A stretch of DNA of 64,000 nucleotides, from positions 1-64,000 of the forward strand of contig NZ_FODY01000026.1 in assembly GCF_900110485.1 (NCBI RefSeq), in the 5' to 3' direction. Under the pieces are notes generated by a model, which was not told the DNA's origin, made no database searches, and saw only the letters and a list, made by a program, of their open reading frames with translations. Below, piece by piece: positions 53,174 to 61,952 of this stretch (positions are counted from its first letter, which is position 1; each line of letters opens with the position of its first letter). A program made the translations under genes and the position numbers. The stretch comes from Propionispora vibrioides (lineage in GTDB: Bacteria; Bacillota; Negativicutes; Propionisporales; Propionisporaceae).

Positions 53174-53995
53174 TTAAAAAAGAAAATAACTGCCTAAGAC
53201 AAGTATACCGACTAACCAGCAGTACCAGGCAAAGGGCCGCATCGCACTGATCTCATTCGTATGGAACCACTTCATCAAGGCCCATACGCTTATATACGCC
53301 GCAATTCCGGAAGCCACACCGCCCGCCAGGGAAACTTGCAGTAAATCACCCAAACCGGTATGCATAAGCCGGGGAACTTCTACAATGCCAGCCCCGATAA
53401 TAATCGGAGTTGCCAGCAACATGGAAAACCGCGCCGCTTCGGCATGTTGTAGCCCTGCCCAAAAACCGGCTGTCATGGTGGCACCAGAGCGGGAAAAACC
53501 GGGAACCAGTGCCAATGCCTGAAATAAACCGATCACTGCCGCTTCTTTGTAGCTAAGATCACGTATCTGCTTCCTGCCTTGTACACGCATCTTTTCGCCC
53601 CAGTAAAGCAAAAAACCATTGACAATCAAAAAGAAGGCAGCACTGCTCACACTGCTAAACATCATCCTTAGCGGTTTCTCCAGAGTAATGCCAATCAAGC
53701 CGGCGGGAATGCATCCAACCAAAATTAAATACAGCAGTTTTCTATTCTCTTGGTCAGCTTTAAATAGGGAAGCAATGATCCGTATCCATTCTGTGCCAAA
53801 GAATAGTAACAGCGCAACCGCGGTTCCTAAATGAAGCATAACTAGAAATGGCAGGAAATGTTCTTTTAAAAAATTTGGATCCAGATTCCAATGAAAAAAG
53901 TACGGTGTCAGCACTCCATGGGCAACACTACTAATGGGGAAAAGCTCGGTAATCCCCTGAACAATTGCAAAAGCAATTGTTTGAAATATAGTCAA
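53174..53995 (-). CDS. uppP: Undecaprenyl-diphosphatase
   Basis: A 273-residue, eight-span membrane enzyme that removes a phosphate from undecaprenyl diphosphate to recycle the lipid carrier for wall and surface-glycan synthesis. The active-site regions are present: QGITELFPISSVAHG (E-rich motif with the Ser pair) and PGFSRSGATMTAGFWAG. The first motif reads PISSVAHG where most relatives have PISSSGHL, a small variation that keeps the His. GGAGG before the ATG. First gene of the uppP-LCP pair. Confidence 0.92.
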   Translation of the reverse strand: MTIFQTIAFAIVQGITELFPISSVAHGVLTPYFFHWNLDPNFLKEHFLPFLVMLHLGTAVALLLFFGTEWIRIIASLFKADQENRKLLYLILVGCIPAGLIGITLEKPLRMMFSSVSSAAFFLIVNGFLLYWGEKMRVQGRKQIRDLSYKEAAVIGLFQALALVPGFSRSGATMTAGFWAGLQHAEAARFSMLLATPIIIGAGIVEVPRLMHTGLGDLLQVSLAGGVASGIAAYISVWALMKWFHTNEISAMRPFAWYCWLVGILVLGSYFLF

Positions 53996-54204
53996 AATAG
54001 TACCTCCTGCTTACTTTTCAAATTACGCTATAAGACTTAATTAACTACTGCTCAATTAATCCCTTAACATTATACCTCTCCCTTAGACATCATAAAACAT
54101 TTTTTTCAACATTTACTTTTAATCATGTCAAACTTAGTTTTTTCTTATTTACTGATAAGGACAGAAAAATGGCTCTAGCTATCATTTTTCATCGCCAAAT
54201 GAAA

Positions 54205-54241
54205 GGAAGCAGAAATTTGCCAATGGCAAATTTCTGCTTCC
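54205..54241. repeat. GGAAGCAGAAA hairpin, copy 1
   Basis: A perfect 17-bp stem (GGAAGCAGAAATTTGCC) with AAT loop. Flanks AAATGAAA and GAACAAA are shared with the copy at 62985-63014. It lies 3' of deoC2. Confidence 0.8.
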
Positions 54242-54290
54242 GCGAACAAACATAGGGTGCAATGGAGACGTCGGTCAATACCTCTGTTAC

Positions 54291-55028
54291 TCAATACGTG
54301 TCTTTATTGGCTGCATCTTTTACGCTAACTCCCAGAACAACCGGTGTAGAACGATAACCAACGCCCATGCGGTCAATTCCCATATCAATAAGCTTAAAGA
54401 AGTGCTCTTGATCACGAATTCCGCCGGATCCTTTAATTTTGCAGCGTCCCTGAGCCACATCCAGCATGGCCTGAATGACCGCTACCGTAGCACCATCACT
54501 TTTGCCACCCGTATAAAACCCGGTTGAAGTCTTCACAAAATCGGCACCTGCAGCAATGGCCGCTGCCGTAGCCTTCTTAACCTGTTCAATAGTCAACGCA
54601 TCCGTTTCAAAGATTACCTTCACTTCCGTCCCGTATTTATGGCATACGTCACAGACCGCCTTAATATCTTCTTCTACTTCTTTCCACAGTCCACTGCGAA
54701 TCCAGCCATAGTTGGCTACGATATCAAGCTCAAAGATATCGCCCCGTTTGCAATATTGTTCTGCTTGTATTACTTTGGAAGCTGTAGTGGATAACCCAAA
54801 CGGGAAGTCGCATACGACACAAATTTTGGTCTCCGTGCCTTTCGTCAATTCTGCGGCAATATCTAAAGATGCCGGATTAACACAGACCGTTTTACAGCCA
54901 AAATCTATGCCTTCCTGAATATATTTTTTAATCTCTTCCTGAGTAAACTCCGGTTTTAAAACTGATTGGTCAATATAAGCTGCAAGTTCCCTTAGCGACA
55001 TTTCACACGCTTTTTTTTCTGGTTTCAT
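54291..55028 (-). CDS. DeoC-family aldolase, copy 2, of the glycyl radical enzyme locus
   Basis: A 245-residue class I aldolase, about 25 residues longer than copy 1. Catalytic residues are kept: Asp102 in FELDIVANYG, Schiff-base Lys166 in [12 protein letters not shown], Lys199 in KIKGSGGIR. The loop after Asp102 (NYGWIRSGLWKEVE) is quite unlike copy 1 ([14 protein letters not shown]), and SDGATVAV follows the Lys loop, so the donor or acceptor specificity probably differs. It has its own palindromic operator (55068-55084) and GGGGAGG site. Placement behind a YbiW-class glycyl radical enzyme suggests it cleaves that pathway's deoxy-sugar phosphate. Confidence 0.85.
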   Translation of the reverse strand: MKPEKKACEMSLRELAAYIDQSVLKPEFTQEEIKKYIQEGIDFGCKTVCVNPASLDIAAELTKGTETKICVVCDFPFGLSTTASKVIQAEQYCKRGDIFELDIVANYGWIRSGLWKEVEEDIKAVCDVCHKYGTEVKVIFETDALTIEQVKKATAAAIAAGADFVKTSTGFYTGGKSDGATVAVIQAMLDVAQGRCKIKGSGGIRDQEHFFKLIDMGIDRMGVGYRSTPVVLGVSVKDAANKDTY

Positions 55029-55067
55029 AGCAGATCCTCCCCAATAAACATTTTATTGATATATATC

Positions 55068-55084
55068 AAATGTATCATACATTT
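55068..55084. promoter_or_regulatory. Palindromic operator upstream of deoC2
   Basis: AAATGTATCATACATTT is a perfect 17-base palindrome about its central base. It is flanked by TGATATATCA palindromes (55057-55066 and 55085-55094). Nearly the same sequence lies at 59659-59677. Confidence 0.6.
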
Positions 55085-55173
55085 ATGATATATCATATAT
55101 CATTTACTGTCAATATGTTTATAAAAATCCCTAACCAGCCCAAACTAGGTATTTTCCCAGCACAAAACAATTA

Positions 55174-55215
55174 GGCCTACCCTTGAAACCAACGCTGTGT
55201 TTGCAAGAATAGGCC
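55174..55215 (-). terminator. Probable terminator after the DeoR gene
   Basis: GGCCTA and TAGGCC close a stem that continues with CTTG/CAAG and AAAC/GTTT. The minus-strand tail is AATTGTTTTG, so strength is moderate. Confidence 0.4.
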
Positions 55216-55285
55216 GTAACGCTCTGCTGTTTATATAAAAGTCTTAAGTGGAAAACTTAATAATCGGATATCGCTTTACTGATAC

Positions 55286-56035
55286 TCATACTACTTCCAC
55301 AGTTGTGCCCGTATGTTTCACACTCTCTTTAACCGACAAAGGAGGTTCCTGGGTAGTAAGGAGTACATCTACTTTTTCAAAAGAGATTACTTTGAAGCTG
55401 CTCGTTTTATTAAACTTTGCACCGTCGGCCACAACACAAACAAAAGCCGCCCGTTCGGCTACTTTTCGCTTGATACAGGCATCCTCATCATCCACTACAT
55501 AAATACCGTCCGCGGCTATGGCTGCCGCCCCTAAAAAGGCAATATCAAAACGGATATCCTCAATTTGCATAATCGTTTTACTGCCATACAAATAGCGATT
55601 TTTGGGCTCTAACTTACCGCCCAGCAGATGAACCTCACCCTGTTTCCCGGCTAATGCTTCCATATTATCCAGCGAGTGGGTAAAAGCCAGCACATTTTCG
55701 TCCAGATACTGGCACAAAACCTGAATCGTTGTTGATACATCAAAAAAGCATGTTTGCCCCGCGGAAATATACTTCAGTGCATATTTTCCCAAACGTATTT
55801 TAGCTTCGGAATTAATGGAAAGCCGTTTTTTATAATCCTTAACTTCATCTTGAATAGCAGGCAGCGCAATGCCGCCATGGGTCCGTATGGCAAAGCCCTC
55901 ATTCACCAGCTTAACAATATCCCGCCTGGCCGTGTCCCGGGATATTTGAAAGGCCTGCATGATTTCCTGATTGGACAGCACTCTTCTGTCTTTTAACATA
56001 TTTACTATTTCATATATACGTTCTTCTTGAAACAT
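55286..56035 (-). CDS. DeoR/GlpR-family transcriptional regulator
   Basis: A 249-residue regulator with the DeoR-type helix-turn-helix (VLSNQEIMQAFQISRDTARR, then RTHGGIALP) and a sugar-phosphate-sensing domain (FFDVSTTIQVLCQYL, LLGGKLEPKNRYLYG, DIAFLGAAAIAADGI). GlpR-type proteins repress sugar operons and are released by a phosphorylated intermediate. It lies inside the glycyl radical enzyme operon, 93 bases after the activase and 257 before deoC2. Two regulators for one pathway (this and GntR) suggest layered control. Confidence 0.9.
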   Translation of the reverse strand: MFQEERIYEIVNMLKDRRVLSNQEIMQAFQISRDTARRDIVKLVNEGFAIRTHGGIALPAIQDEVKDYKKRLSINSEAKIRLGKYALKYISAGQTCFFDVSTTIQVLCQYLDENVLAFTHSLDNMEALAGKQGEVHLLGGKLEPKNRYLYGSKTIMQIEDIRFDIAFLGAAAIAADGIYVVDDEDACIKRKVAERAAFVCVVADGAKFNKTSSFKVISFEKVDVLLTTQEPPLSVKESVKHTGTTVEVV

Positions 56036-56128
56036 AATGACTTCCTTTCTGTCCGTTACAAGAATTAAACGGCAGCCTTACTATCATCACGTCTATAGTT
56101 CTAGAGCAGCTACAAAAATATCCTCTAT

Positions 56129-57037
56129 TTATTCCAAATGGACATTCAAATTCAGTTCCACGGCCATTTGCCTGGTTGCTTCCAATAGCGTTTCATCACA
56201 TTCCAGACCGGTTGTTATCGGGTATTCCAGGCCAAGACGCCGGTACTTTCCGGCCCCCAGGGCATGATACCTTAATAGATCAACTCGTATCACCCCTTTT
56301 CCCAGCTCTTTAATAAAGTTAAGCCTCTTTTTTATATCGGTGAACTGATCATTCCAGCCCGGCACAATGACCAGGCGAATGATCATTTCTTTATTCATTT
56401 GGGCAATATTCCGTGCATTGGCTAAAATCATTTCATTACCTGCTCCTGTACAGGCTATGTGGATATCCCGGTCAAAAGCCTTGATATCATACAGAACCAG
56501 GTCGACAGCTTCCACCACCGGTTTCAACTCGCCCCAGGATAAACAGCCTGCCGTATCCAATGCCACATGGACACCCTGCTGCCGCAATAGATTTGCAGCT
56601 TCTACGACAAAATCCCCCTGCAGGGCCGGTTCACCGCCCGAAAAGGTAACTCCGCCGGCAGACTGGTCATAAAACACTTTATCTCTGAGCAATTTCCCGA
56701 CCAGTTCTTCACTGGTTATCTCATACCCGACTTTTTCAAAAGCTTCCCGGGGACAGATATCCATACATTCGTCCATATTAATACAGCGTGCCCGGTCAAT
56801 CTCGCAACCTACTTCCGCAAATTTGATCGATTGATTGCTGGCAATGCTTACGCAGGCGCCACAATGAATACACCGGTTTTCAAAATGCATATACTTTATC
56901 CCCGGTTCCATAAGTTCCGGATTGGAACACCATTTACAACGCAAATTACAGCCTATGCAAAATACGGTACTGCGAATTCCCGGACCATCTTTGGTAGAGT
57001 ATTTTTGAATCGTTGAAATTAATCCTTTTGTACTCAT
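56129..57037 (-). CDS. Glycyl radical enzyme activase (radical SAM)
   Basis: ATG 57037 overlaps the glycyl radical enzyme stop in TGATATG, so translation is coupled. The 302-residue protein has the radical SAM motif CNLRCKWC (Cys30, 34, 37), a ferredoxin-like insert, and GGVTFSGGEPALQ. It uses SAM to place the glycyl radical on its partner. The insert is odd: CIHCGAC (Cys56, 59, 62) lacks the usual fourth cysteine (Ala66), and the second set is Cys78, 85, 91 and 95, with C-x5-C-x3-CP in place of CxxCxxCxxxCP. Whether two clusters still form is uncertain. Confidence 0.9.
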   Translation of the reverse strand: MSTKGLISTIQKYSTKDGPGIRSTVFCIGCNLRCKWCSNPELMEPGIKYMHFENRCIHCGACVSIASNQSIKFAEVGCEIDRARCINMDECMDICPREAFEKVGYEITSEELVGKLLRDKVFYDQSAGGVTFSGGEPALQGDFVVEAANLLRQQGVHVALDTAGCLSWGELKPVVEAVDLVLYDIKAFDRDIHIACTGAGNEMILANARNIAQMNKEMIIRLVIVPGWNDQFTDIKKRLNFIKELGKGVIRVDLLRYHALGAGKYRRLGLEYPITTGLECDETLLEATRQMAVELNLNVHLE

Positions 57038-57038
57038 A

Positions 57039-59462
57039 TCAGGACCAGGTATTTTCCGTGCGGGCGATAATGGCATCCTGGGCCTCCGGCATTAAGGAGA
57101 CGAACTGAGCGCAATAGCCCGCGACCCGCACAATTAAATCGGTATAGTTTTCCGGATTTTTCTTTGCATCCAGGAATGTCTTCGTATCAACAACGTTAAA
57201 TTGGTTATGATAAATTCCCTTTAACAGGCTCGCTTTGAGAAAATCTACGAATTTTTCCAGATTCTCATCATCCGCCAGCGCACCGGGGGCAAACCGCATA
57301 TTTAAGAGCTGGCCGGCAGCCACCTGATCATTGGGAAGTTTGGCAACCGAATTGATTACCGAGGTCGGTCCATTCCGATCCGTTCCCTGTGTGGGTGAGC
57401 AGCCCTCATTTAACGGGCTTTTGGCTTTCCTGCCGTCCGGAGTTGCTCCTACATCCAGTCCATTGGGCACATAGGAAGTGATGTTACTGGTAGACATGGT
57501 ATAGCAGCTTACCTCCGGTCCTTTTCCATAGCGTTCCGTCTTATAGTCCGGCAGCAACTTCAGATAGGAATGAAAGACATCATTCACGATACTATCCACA
57601 TAATCTTCATCATTCCCGAATTTAGGCACTTGTTTTACCAGCTTGTGAACATAAGCCGCCGCTTTGCCCTCCCAGTTCGCTTTCATTGCCGTTAAGAGCT
57701 GTTCCCAGGTCAGTTTCCGGTCTTCAAATATCAAATTCTTTATTACCGCCAGTGAATTACCGACCACACTGGGTCCAATATTGGATTGGGAGATGACATC
57801 ATATTTGCAGCCGCCATTTTTTAACGTCTTGCCAAGGTGCATGCAGTTATCGACAAAGCAGGAGGCAAACGGATCGGCATCATAAACAACTAAGGCACGG
57901 TCACAAATCGAGTCGCATTGTACAGCCAAATCGGAATAAAATTTCAGCATGTTTTCCCAGGCCGCCCAAACCTCCTCGTAACTTTTATAGTCAACTTCCG
58001 GTCCTGGTTTGCCGTTAATGGCAACCAATTGGATGCCCGAAGCCGGATCCATACCATTATTTAATACAAGCTCCAATACTTTTCCCCAGTTCACATAGGT
58101 CATTCCGGTTGAACGATGCCCGTATTTTCCCGGCACACCGGTCTCCACGCAGCCAATGGCGCAATAATCCAGCGCATCCTCCTGAGGAATCCCTAAGTCC
58201 ATAAGACCCTTTACCGCGACCTCGTCATTGAACATCGACGGCATTCCACAACCGGTACGGATCAGCTTTGCCGCCAGGCGCAACAAATCCCGGGGCGTAT
58301 CCGTGTTGTAGCGCATCGAAAAATTAGGTTCGGCCATTTTGGTCAGATTCATGGCCTCAATACATAAATAGGACAATTCATTGGTTCCGTCTGTCCCGTC
58401 TGGTTTACGGCCGCCAATCATCAGATTGGAATATAGCGGATAACCCTGGGAGAATTTCGTGTGTCCATAGGGTCTTACCTTGTTGTTGCTGCTGTTCATT
58501 AAAAACATATGGGTAATGATTTCGAGTGCTTTCTCCTGGGTCAATATTCCTCTTTTTATGTCCTCTCTATATAAATCGTACATATACTGATCAAATCTGC
58601 CATAGCAGAAAGAGTGCCCATTGCTTTCGATCATTTGCAGCATATGCACCAGGTAACAGGTCTCGCAGCCCTCATAGAAACTCTGGGCGGGTCTTTCCAG
58701 CAATGTTTCACACATGCTTCCCATTTGTAGAAGTTCTTGCCGGCGTTTCTTATCCGTTTCCGTCTCAGCCATCTTATAAGCTAATGCCGAGTATCGCTTA
58801 ATAAATTTCAAAGCACCTTCTAAGGCAATGACCACGGCCTGATAGAAAATTACGTTTTCTTCAGATAAACCCTCGTTTTTCAATTGCCTTTCCGCTTCTT
58901 CCACTATACCCCGGAATCCCTTCTGGAGAATCAATTCATGCTTAGGTACAATATGGCCGTCCCCCGACATGGAAATACCACCTCGGTGCAGCACACTTTG
59001 TTTTTCGGCCTGCCTAATGCTGTCAGGTGTATTTCTCAATACTTCATCTTCATGTGTATATCCCTGCCAGTCGGGCGCAATGCTTTTTAGATCTTGCTTT
59101 ACTTCTTCCGAAATCTGAAAAACATCACCGGCCCGTTTATCGAACTCATCCAATTCTTTAACTACCCATTGAATTGAATATTCGGGGAAAATAGGCGCTG
59201 CAAAATTACGGCTTGCCTGATTACCAAAGATCAAACTGTCATCTTGAATATAAATCGTCATATTTCCCAGTATGTGGGCAAATGCCCTGGCCTTACGTAA
59301 AACATAATCTTCGCCTTCTGTTGTCCGGAACGATTCTGTAATTAACACGGCACGCTCACTGCAGATACTGGCTGTCCTTTTTTCCATGATCTGCTGTAAA
59401 CGGCGGACTCTTGCCAGATCTATATCATCATTGCGGGGAACAAATTCTAAAAATGTTTTCAT
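57039..59462 (-). CDS. Glycyl radical enzyme, YbiW/PflD class
   Basis: The start at 59462 follows AGAGGTGG; 807 residues, as YbiW (810). Gly782 in RVAGYCAQF is the radical site; catalytic Cys438 and Glu440 lie in IGCVETGVPGKYG, the C-x-E pattern of C-O-cleaving eliminases; pyruvate formate-lyase has Cys-Cys. NGHSFCYGRFDQY (His283, Ser284) lines the pocket. IFGNQASRNFAAPIFPEYSI and the GCxET form match YbiW/PflD rather than glycerol dehydratase or CutC (GCVEP). E. coli YbiW and PflD open 1,5-anhydro-hexitol-6-phosphates to 1-deoxyfructose-6-phosphate. Here the partner aldolase is DeoC-type, so the exact substrate may differ. Strictly anaerobic. Confidence 0.88.
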   Translation of the reverse strand: MKTFLEFVPRNDDIDLARVRRLQQIMEKRTASICSERAVLITESFRTTEGEDYVLRKARAFAHILGNMTIYIQDDSLIFGNQASRNFAAPIFPEYSIQWVVKELDEFDKRAGDVFQISEEVKQDLKSIAPDWQGYTHEDEVLRNTPDSIRQAEKQSVLHRGGISMSGDGHIVPKHELILQKGFRGIVEEAERQLKNEGLSEENVIFYQAVVIALEGALKFIKRYSALAYKMAETETDKKRRQELLQMGSMCETLLERPAQSFYEGCETCYLVHMLQMIESNGHSFCYGRFDQYMYDLYREDIKRGILTQEKALEIITHMFLMNSSNNKVRPYGHTKFSQGYPLYSNLMIGGRKPDGTDGTNELSYLCIEAMNLTKMAEPNFSMRYNTDTPRDLLRLAAKLIRTGCGMPSMFNDEVAVKGLMDLGIPQEDALDYCAIGCVETGVPGKYGHRSTGMTYVNWGKVLELVLNNGMDPASGIQLVAINGKPGPEVDYKSYEEVWAAWENMLKFYSDLAVQCDSICDRALVVYDADPFASCFVDNCMHLGKTLKNGGCKYDVISQSNIGPSVVGNSLAVIKNLIFEDRKLTWEQLLTAMKANWEGKAAAYVHKLVKQVPKFGNDEDYVDSIVNDVFHSYLKLLPDYKTERYGKGPEVSCYTMSTSNITSYVPNGLDVGATPDGRKAKSPLNEGCSPTQGTDRNGPTSVINSVAKLPNDQVAAGQLLNMRFAPGALADDENLEKFVDFLKASLLKGIYHNQFNVVDTKTFLDAKKNPENYTDLIVRVAGYCAQFVSLMPEAQDAIIARTENTWS

Positions 59463-59658
59463 TGTTACCACCTCTGAAATTATTTATATTTATATAATAA
59501 GTAATTATAAGCATTTAATCAATATTTTTCGCTTATTTATCTGTATAAATCTATAATATTCCCCGATATACTTAAAACCACTTATATATTGACATGGTTT
59601 TACTCTACATTCTTGCCATTAGTTAAAATCAAATTTTATTGAATAAATTACTTGATAC
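59463..59658. other. AT-rich divergent regulatory region, GRE side
   Basis: Very AT-rich, with several TATAAT-like boxes on the minus strand (for example around 59550-59556). No coding frame. It should carry the promoter of the glycyl radical enzyme operon. Confidence 0.5.
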
Positions 59659-59677
59659 AAATATATCATACATATTT
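59659..59677. promoter_or_regulatory. Palindromic operator between GRE and GntR genes
   Basis: AAATATATCATACATATTT shares TATCATACAT with the 55068-55084 palindrome and is nearly symmetric. GntR/HutC proteins commonly bind palindromes of the TGTATxATACA type. Confidence 0.6.
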
Positions 59678-59810
59678 ACATATTAATATTAATAACACTA
59701 TAATGAAATTATATAAAAGCAACTTAATTCTCAGCAAGATAACCGTCTTCTATTCCTGTTGCATGTTATACCCACAGTGTACAAGAAAATAAAGAACCAG
59801 GAGAGATCAT

Positions 59811-60620
59811 ATGCCAGCTAATACCTTAAAGTTTACTATTATACACGAGAGCACAGTCCCCTTATATTATCAATTGTTCACTCAACTTAAAAACGAAATA
59901 CAAAACGGCACGTTAAAGCCGGGTGACCTGCTTCCGCCGGAAAGTCAGCTCTGTTCACAATACAGCCTGAGTCGTTCCACGGTTAGACAAGCCCTGAATC
60001 AATTGGTGGAAGAGAATCTTGTCCTTAGACGAAGAGGTAAAGGCTCTTTTGTTGCAGAAAAAAAACTTAGCAGAAACTTAAATCATCTCTACAATTTCAC
60101 TGAAGACATGTTTGAGTTGGGGATATATCCACATTCACAGGTTTTAGAACATGCGGTTGAGTATGCGACAGGTGAAACAGCTAAAGAATTAAAGCTTAAT
60201 GAAGGAACGAAAGTATTCAAACTTACCAGACTGAGATTGGCCAATACGGAACCCTTGTTACTGGAAGTCACCCGTATCCCGCTCTATTTGTGCAACGATA
60301 TTGTCAATGAAGATTTCTCCAATACTTCCTTATACAATTATTTGAAATCAAAATATGATCTAAATCTCCATAAAGCAATTGAAACCTATGAGGCGGTTAA
60401 ATTAAATAAAGAAATGGCTCAACTGTTAAATTGCAAATCCGGAGCCAGTGCCTTTAAAATCCAACGCATTGCCTATCTGGATTCAGGCATCCCCTTTGAA
60501 TTAACCAACTCCTATCAAAAGGGAACAGCCTGTAAATTGAGACTGGAGCTATATGCTAATCAAAATAAGGTGAATTTTTCCAGAGAAACGACGTTAGAAA
60601 AGCGAAGTAATAACAATTAA
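59811..60620 (+). CDS. GntR-family regulator with UTRA domain
   Basis: A 269-residue HutC-type regulator. Residues 15-75 are the winged helix (LYYQLFTQLKNEIQNGTLKP, then ESQLCSQYSLSRSTVRQALN, ENLVLRRRGKGSFVA), and 95-250 the UTRA ligand domain (TKVFKLTRLRLANTEPLLLE, ASAFKIQRIAYLDSGIPFEL). UTRA domains bind sugar phosphates or other small metabolites. It is divergent from the glycyl radical enzyme operon over 348 bases that hold its likely operator. AGGAGAG before the ATG. Followed by a strong terminator. Confidence 0.92.
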   Translation: MPANTLKFTIIHESTVPLYYQLFTQLKNEIQNGTLKPGDLLPPESQLCSQYSLSRSTVRQALNQLVEENLVLRRRGKGSFVAEKKLSRNLNHLYNFTEDMFELGIYPHSQVLEHAVEYATGETAKELKLNEGTKVFKLTRLRLANTEPLLLEVTRIPLYLCNDIVNEDFSNTSLYNYLKSKYDLNLHKAIETYEAVKLNKEMAQLLNCKSGASAFKIQRIAYLDSGIPFELTNSYQKGTACKLRLELYANQNKVNFSRETTLEKRSNNN

Positions 60621-60715
60621 GATACTAATACCGGAAATCATTATAATGAAGCAAATAATGTTTTCTGATTACCGTTTTCTCTTGCTTTTTAACAGGACCA
60701 CAGTTGATAATCAAA

Positions 60716-60749
60716 ACAGCCTGCTATCCGTCAGCGGATAACAGGCTGT
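60716..60749 (+). terminator. Terminator of the GntR gene
   Basis: ACAGCCTGCTATCCG pairs perfectly with CGGATAACAGGCTGT around a TCAG loop. The rest of 60621-61016 has no supported gene, only weak inverted arms AAGTTTGCAG / CTGCAAACTT. Confidence 0.8.
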
Positions 60750-61016
60750 CTTGGTTATAAGCCGAATATGGCAAACAGCACAGAAAAAAGCAATGAGCCA
60801 CCCCATTGCCTTGTATAAATTTTATTATATTATGCAATTCTCAGACTCATGACCAGATAATCTTGCAACCGTAGGATCGGCCATCCCCTAAAATTAAGTT
60901 TGCAGTATTTTGATAAGCCTGCTATAACTCATCAACAAAAAGGAAATCTGCAAACTTATCCGAAGTAATTGAAAAGCTAGATAAACTGTAAACGCTGACC
61001 TTCTACTAAAAATCCG

Positions 61017-61589
61017 TTATTTATTCCCGATTTCCTTACCGATAGCATATGCTTTGGCAACTTGTTTCCCAATACCATAGTAATTCATACTATCGGGAGC
61101 AAATAGTAATGGTTTTATCTGTTCGATAATCGGCTGATTTTTTTCTTGAATCGTATCGTCAATTTTTGCATCCAAAACCTCCCCGATGAACTGAGTATGT
61201 AGGCCTAATTCCACAACCTGTATAACCTTACACTCTAGATTGACCGGAAATTCTCTGATATATGGGGCATCAACCATATTGCTTTTTACCGGAGTAAGTC
61301 CAGTCTTAGCGAATTTGTCTTCTTTTCTTCCGGATTCCATACCAAAATAATCGGCTTCTTTCACATATTGTTCTGAAGGAATATTGATTGTAAAAGCCTT
61401 TCTAGCCATAAGATTTCCATGAGTATAGGTAGCCTCACGTAATGAAACCGCAACACAAGGTGGAAGTGAGCAACAGACACCACCCCAGGCAGCGGTCATG
61501 GCATTCGGCTTACCTTCATTGTCATAAGTACACACGACCAAAACCGGTGTCGGATAAAGCATTGTTTTCGCACCCAAACTTTTTTTCAT
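61017..61589 (-). CDS. Flavin reductase-like (FMN-binding split barrel) protein
   Basis: ATG 61589 follows GAGGTGAG. The 190-residue protein matches the flavoredoxin/flavin reductase family: the start [20 protein letters not shown], then [20 protein letters not shown] and [20 protein letters not shown], which together bind FMN. Anaerobes use these to reduce flavins or as electron carriers. [12 protein letters not shown]-type strands ([20 protein letters not shown]) complete the barrel. Single gene; the partner is not visible. Confidence 0.87.
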   Translation of the reverse strand: MKKSLGAKTMLYPTPVLVVCTYDNEGKPNAMTAAWGGVCCSLPPCVAVSLREATYTHGNLMARKAFTINIPSEQYVKEADYFGMESGRKEDKFAKTGLTPVKSNMVDAPYIREFPVNLECKVIQVVELGLHTQFIGEVLDAKIDDTIQEKNQPIIEQIKPLLFAPDSMNYYGIGKQVAKAYAIGKEIGNK

Positions 61590-61952
61590 AGCTCTCACCT
61601 CTTAAAAAATATTATCTTCCGGATTATCTAAACTTTGCTATAGTATATCTTGCACTGTGATGCAATAAACATCAGTATGAATTTCTGACAATAGCCGAAT
61701 ATGATATAGCCCTTCCCCTGGACGTCCCATTTCTGCTTATTTGGGAGATAACCTACTTTGTCTGACCCTCCCGAAGCTTTAGCCTGAACACCAAACAGGT
61801 CTAGCAACTCATATGGCTATGATTAATAGTAAATGCAAAATTATGAGAAAGTATTCCACTGCGCCCAATACGTCATACACATTTTATATTTCTGTTACCT
61901 TATAGCTCAAATAAAGTAGAACCACCTTATTTTAAGATTGGAGGTAAATAAA
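61590..61952. other. Non-coding stretch before the D-cysteine desulfhydrase gene
   Basis: It separates two divergent genes. I see no hairpin, riboswitch fold or coding frame with confidence; TTATAGCTC and the GGAGGT site of the next gene are the only landmarks. Confidence 0.35.

Noticed and set aside
57039-59462. Glycyl radical enzyme considered as pyruvate formate-lyase, glycerol dehydratase or choline lyase
   Set aside because: The active site is GCVET rather than the Cys-Cys of PFL or the GCVEP of glycerol dehydratase and CutC, and no cobalamin-type, microcompartment or 1,3-propanediol genes are nearby.
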